Positions 9,921-12,795 of a stretch of DNA of 12,795 nucleotides are shown in pieces. Source of the DNA: Phoronis ovalis (Eukaryota; Phoronida; Phoronidae); NCBI GenBank assembly GCA_028565635.1, contig JAOXYB010022414.1, positions 4,112-16,906 of the forward strand, read 5' to 3'. The notes beneath the pieces are model-generated. The model was not told where the DNA came from. It was given only the letters and a program-made list of their open reading frames with translations, and ran no database searches. A program made the position numbers and the translations under genes. The first letter of the stretch is position 1. The number at the start of each line of letters is the position of its first letter.

Positions 9921-10142
9921 TAGACTTGCTCAAGTCCCTATGAACTTAAAAAAAATAATGTTTATTTCCCTTTTTTATGTGTTTTACATCAGTGTTTTTA
10001 ATTATCTCGTAAAAAAAATATTTTTTTTACTATCTTATATCAAAAAAAAATCGAGATAATTAAAAACACTGATGTAAAAGACATAAAAAAGAGAAGTAAA
10101 CATATATTTTTTTTAAAGTTTACAAGCACTTGAGCAAGTCTA
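9921..10142. mobile_element. 222-bp foldback MITE with 9-bp target site duplication
   Basis: The element begins TAGACTTGCTCAAGT and ends with its exact reverse complement. It is flanked by perfect 9-bp direct repeats GTGTTCGTA (9912-9920 and 10143-10151). The arms (9921-10009 and 10052-10142) stay complementary over nearly their full length, including a perfect 28-bp inner stem (9982-10009 with 10052-10079), and enclose a 42-base AT-rich loop. It has no coding capacity, so a transposase must act in trans. A 9-bp duplication fits Mutator-like or Merlin-like superfamilies. Placing the border after the TA would instead suggest a TA-targeting Tc1/mariner type, but then the matching 9 bp outside would be coincidence. 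Confidence 0.88.
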
Positions 10143-11526
10143 GTGTTCGTATATCAAGAAGAAAATGATTGTTGATTGTACACACCTCTGTGACACACAA
10201 CATCATTTATGCTATTTGCAATGTCTTATGATGTTGTTAAATAAAGAAATTTTGTAAAACACAGTGAAGCAAAACACTTAAAATTAAAAGAATCAGTTAT
10301 TGGTGTATGCAGCTGACAACTCTACAAAAAAACTTGCAGCCGCAGCAAACATATTTGTATAACCTAATAATTAACAGAAATGCAATATTCATTTAGTGTA
10401 AATAACGACTGACAAATATAGTTAGTATTTTTATCTTTGATATCTGTTAATATTTAATGATAGCAATAATCACCCCCTCTATAATCGTCGTCTCGGTATT
10501 AAGGATCCCCGTGTATTATTGGGCATTTTGTTATGTAAACTTGCCATATTTGTTACATTGCTTCGAAATTAGATACAGTTTTCCGTACAATAAAACGCTG
10601 AATCGTAGTTTTTCATAGTTGTTGGAATACTCCCTCTAGAAAGAATCAATGATTTGTTATCTATTATTTTCAAGTGTTCACTAATTAGGTGATCTACAAT
10701 CATTATATCAAAAAAAAATTCCAGCGAGCAAAATCACATTTGAGCTAGAAAAAAATCATAAGTATGTCTGATTATATATTAGAGAACATTAGTTACCATT
10801 GGAAGTATTGTTTTACTTATTTGTTAATAGCCTACAGTATACTGTATAGTAACTTTGCATTACAGTTATCAGATATAAAACAGTGGCATGCAATGTACAG
10901 TTTCTTCATACCTGCATTATGACACGACATTTGTGGACTTTTGTAAAGTTGCATAAAACTGAGAGCAAGCATTTCTAACTTATGGCATTTCACCTACTGA
11001 CATTTAATTAATTCAAACGTGGCAATGTATAATTGATATCTATTTCTTTAGAACTTGTATATTTTATAGGGTTTGTCCTAACTAACTCAATTTCAATAAT
11101 GTTTTCAATTCCTTGGGAACAATTGATTTAGTGGGTTTAATTATAAATACAGTATAACAGCCATGCAGTATTTTTATTATTTTAGAATCCATTGTTAAAC
11201 AACAATTTTATAATCTTTAATTTAAATATTCTTATTGGCTTGCTGCTAATAACTTGATGCAATTGTTGAATTGTTGAATATGGTAACAAAATGTATTTAT
11301 ATCCTTTACTTTCTATAAAGCTGGATTACGTACCAAACCGGCATTTTGTGTATTCCGTTTTTATAATAATATGTTTAACCTCTATATACTGGCTCTTTCA
11401 CAACACGCATGCATAATTTTACAATTCGTTTCTGTAAAACTGTTTGAGAGATAATGATTTAAAATATTATACAACAAAAGTGTTCGCTAGTGTAATTTTA
11501 AAACACAATAGTATAATACAACTTAC

Positions 11527-11835
11527 CTGTGTGGAAAACAGTTATGAATCATGTCATAGTATCACTGCAATTCAAGGTCATCTTCAACTTTCTTAGAAGC
11601 TCAATAACAAGTGTCCTGTTTCTTTTTACCTGTGTGTTGTACATCAAGCTTCTGATATCACATCCGGTCCTTAAACTACATGTGTTACCTGAAGCAACTT
11701 TTACCGAAGGTTTAGCTAGCGTGCGTAAAAGAAATAATCGCTGCGATGGTAGAGAGAAGTCAACGCAACTAAAATGGCGACAATATCAGCATGACGTACC
11801 TGGTCATGCGCAATTTGTAAATAGTTTGACGACCG
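11527..11835 (-). other. Probable non-coding first exon (5' UTR) of the HEPN-NACHT-LRR gene
   Basis: The stretch ends in a perfect minus-strand donor, TTCCACACAG|GTAAGT (last exon base 11527), and is GC- and CpG-richer than its surroundings. If spliced to exon 2 at 8217, the reading frame of the HEPN domain meets an in-frame TGA at 11551-11549 and has no ATG between that stop and 8209. This supports a non-coding exon and the 8209 start. The 5' limit is a guess from a weak TATA-like element upstream. A YY1-like GTCGCCATTTT (11781-11771) lies inside. The exon assignment is inference; cDNA would settle it. Confidence 0.5.
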
Positions 11836-11861
11836 ATAGACAGCGCTGCTTAACTGCAACA

Positions 11862-11867
11862 CTTATA
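11862..11867 (-). promoter_or_regulatory. Possible TATA-like element for the minus-strand gene
   Basis: Minus-strand TATAAG (within TCATATAAGT, 11870-11861) lies about 35 bases upstream of an initiator-like GTCAAACT (11830-11823) and just ahead of the GC-richer putative first exon. Spacing and position suit a core promoter, but such short AT-rich matches are common here. Confidence 0.25.
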
Positions 11868-12743
11868 TGACAAGCGATTCCTTTGTAACTTATGGTTCTT
11901 TCAATTGCCTTGTTATATGTATTATTCTTTTTCCGTTTCAAGTTTGATTCAATGATAACTAAACTTTGTGTTTAGTGGAATAACTATGGTTAATTAAGTA
12001 CAGCAAGTTAAATTCAATGTAAATAATTGCCAAACTATGGCTAAGTGGCAAAGTTTCTTAAGATAACAAGGAATGATACATTATCCTGAGAGAAAATACT
12101 TCTTTAATTAGTAATATAATTCATATTATCAACTTATTTCAGTAATTATGACACAGGTTTATTGTTTTTGTAATGCTGAAACACGTTTTCATTAGTCAGT
12201 ACAGACAGTGTAAAATAAGAAACAAGTTTAAAATCGGATTGACTTTGTCCATTTTTTTATAAACCAAAACGTGTGTGAGCGCAGCATTAATCGACTTAAC
12301 TTTAACCGGAACATTTTTATTACGACCGCGATCCAGTTTGGAAAACGGAATACCCAGTGCAAAAACAGCTTGATAGGCGAGTGTACGAGCTATCAGAAAC
12401 ATGCACTATCCACTATCACAGACATTCAACGCCCTTCAAGCTAAAAGGAATGTCTGTTCAGCTAATGATTTTTGATTTTTCCTGCTACAAAAGTTTCATT
12501 GCAAGTACTTGTAATGCTATCCCGTGAAACCCTGCCGTTATTGCCAACTTTTACTTGTCAAGAACAAAATTTGCCTTTAATAATGCATGTATGTTTTATA
12601 AATGTGTATCAGATATTAACAATATTTTAAAGACGGTAACTTGTTTCAAATCCCGAAACTAGAATTAAATAACATGATGTAGAACAATTATTTTAAACAT
12701 AAATTGGAACTCAAAATATCATCACCAGAAACTTGTGACATAG

Positions 12744-12795
12744 CCAATCCGCTAGATGGCGCGGTGCTCGTAACCACGTGATTCGAAAAGCCAAT
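12744..12795. promoter_or_regulatory. Promoter-like motif cluster at the right edge
   Basis: Within about 50 bases there are CCAAT (12744-12748), the CTCF-like core, a palindromic E-box CACGTG (12775-12780) and a second CCAAT (12791-12795). Clustered CCAAT boxes and an E-box suggest the edge of a promoter or insulator for a gene beyond the window. Confidence 0.3.
12749..12762 (+). promoter_or_regulatory. CTCF-like motif
   Basis: CCGCTAGATGGCGC matches the conserved bilaterian CTCF core (CC-R-S-Y-AG-R-K-GGC-R-S) at all positions as I recall it. It is unusually GC-rich for this window and lies among CCAAT and E-box motifs. Binding is inference. Confidence 0.45.

Larger units (their letters stand above)
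8218..11526 (-). other. Probable intron 1 of the NLR-like gene (3.3 kb)
   Basis: This stretch lies between the first-exon donor and the exon 2 acceptor. It holds a microsatellite block (9627-9756), a MITE (9921-10142), a possible promoter-like patch (8914-9017) and a possible 3'-end-like tail with AATAAA (10240-10245). No coding exon was found. A minus-strand donor CACAG|GTAATA (exon end 9217) could mark an alternative 5' exon, but nothing else supports it. Confidence 0.55.
11871..12795. other. Upstream intergenic DNA with no clear gene
   Basis: The stretch is mostly AT-rich. A patch at about 12240-12410 is richer in CpG and carries a 68-codon minus-strand open frame that I cannot place in a family or link to splice sites. 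The right-hand 55 bases hold a cluster of regulatory-like motifs. Confidence 0.5.

Noticed and set aside
9535-10059. Two plus-strand open frames in intron 1
   Set aside because: One is translated microsatellite; the other runs through the hairpin MITE.
10205-10256. Possible 3' end of a retroelement or retrocopy (AATAAA at 10240)
   Set aside because: The tail resembles a 3' end, but there is no coding remnant upstream and no poly(A) tract or target duplication to support it.
11529-11870. Plus-strand 113-codon open frame with a hydrophobic segment
   Set aside because: It is antisense to a stretch with a perfect minus-strand splice donor, its nominal start is not ATG, and the product resembles no family I know.
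12196-12402. Minus-strand 68-codon open frame in a CpG-richer patch
   Set aside because: There is no recognisable domain, no supporting splice sites and no promoter. It could be a fossil fragment, but I cannot support a gene.

Overview
The window looks like nuclear DNA of an invertebrate animal, most likely a lophotrochozoan and perhaps a bivalve mollusc. It is AT-rich and has kilobase-scale spliceosomal introns, microsatellites, a small hairpin transposon and one large gene of an innate-immune receptor type that is greatly expanded in such animals. There are no operons, ribosome binding sites or bacterial gene layout. The species is an inference from gene type and base composition.

One gene explains almost all the coding signal. 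It lies on the minus strand and runs off the left edge. Reading in its own direction I see: a probable non-coding first exon (about 11835 to 11527, ending in a perfect CAG|GTAAGT donor); a second exon (8217-7344) encoding a DZIP3-type HEPN domain and a coiled coil; a short third exon (6289-6145), identified by its splice sites and matching phases, encoding the linker; and a long fourth exon (3122 to beyond 1) encoding a NACHT ATPase, its helical tail and at least ten leucine-rich repeats. The product is therefore a HEPN-NACHT-LRR protein: an NLR-like sensor whose N-terminal effector is a predicted ribonuclease instead of a death-fold domain. The HEPN motif (R-x5-H), Walker A, Walker B and the LRR consensus are all intact.

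The copy shown is broken in two places by single-step frame changes, one in exon 2 near 7530 (net +1 or -2) and one in exon 4 near 2443 (net -1 or +2). All other coding sequence and splice sites are clean. This fits sequencing error, a null allele or a young pseudogene. Read literally, the mRNA would stop at 7445 and give a HEPN-only protein of 254 residues.

The rest is intron and upstream DNA. Intron 3 holds a GC-richer island with several palindromes (about 3310-3945) and a decayed tandem duplication of about 0.4 kb (about 4960-5770). Intron 1 holds a microsatellite block (9627-9756) and a 222-bp foldback MITE with a perfect 9-bp target duplication (9921-10142). The extreme right end has a CTCF-like motif between CCAAT boxes and an E-box, which may belong to a neighbouring promoter. 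I see no tRNA, rRNA, CRISPR array or second protein gene.
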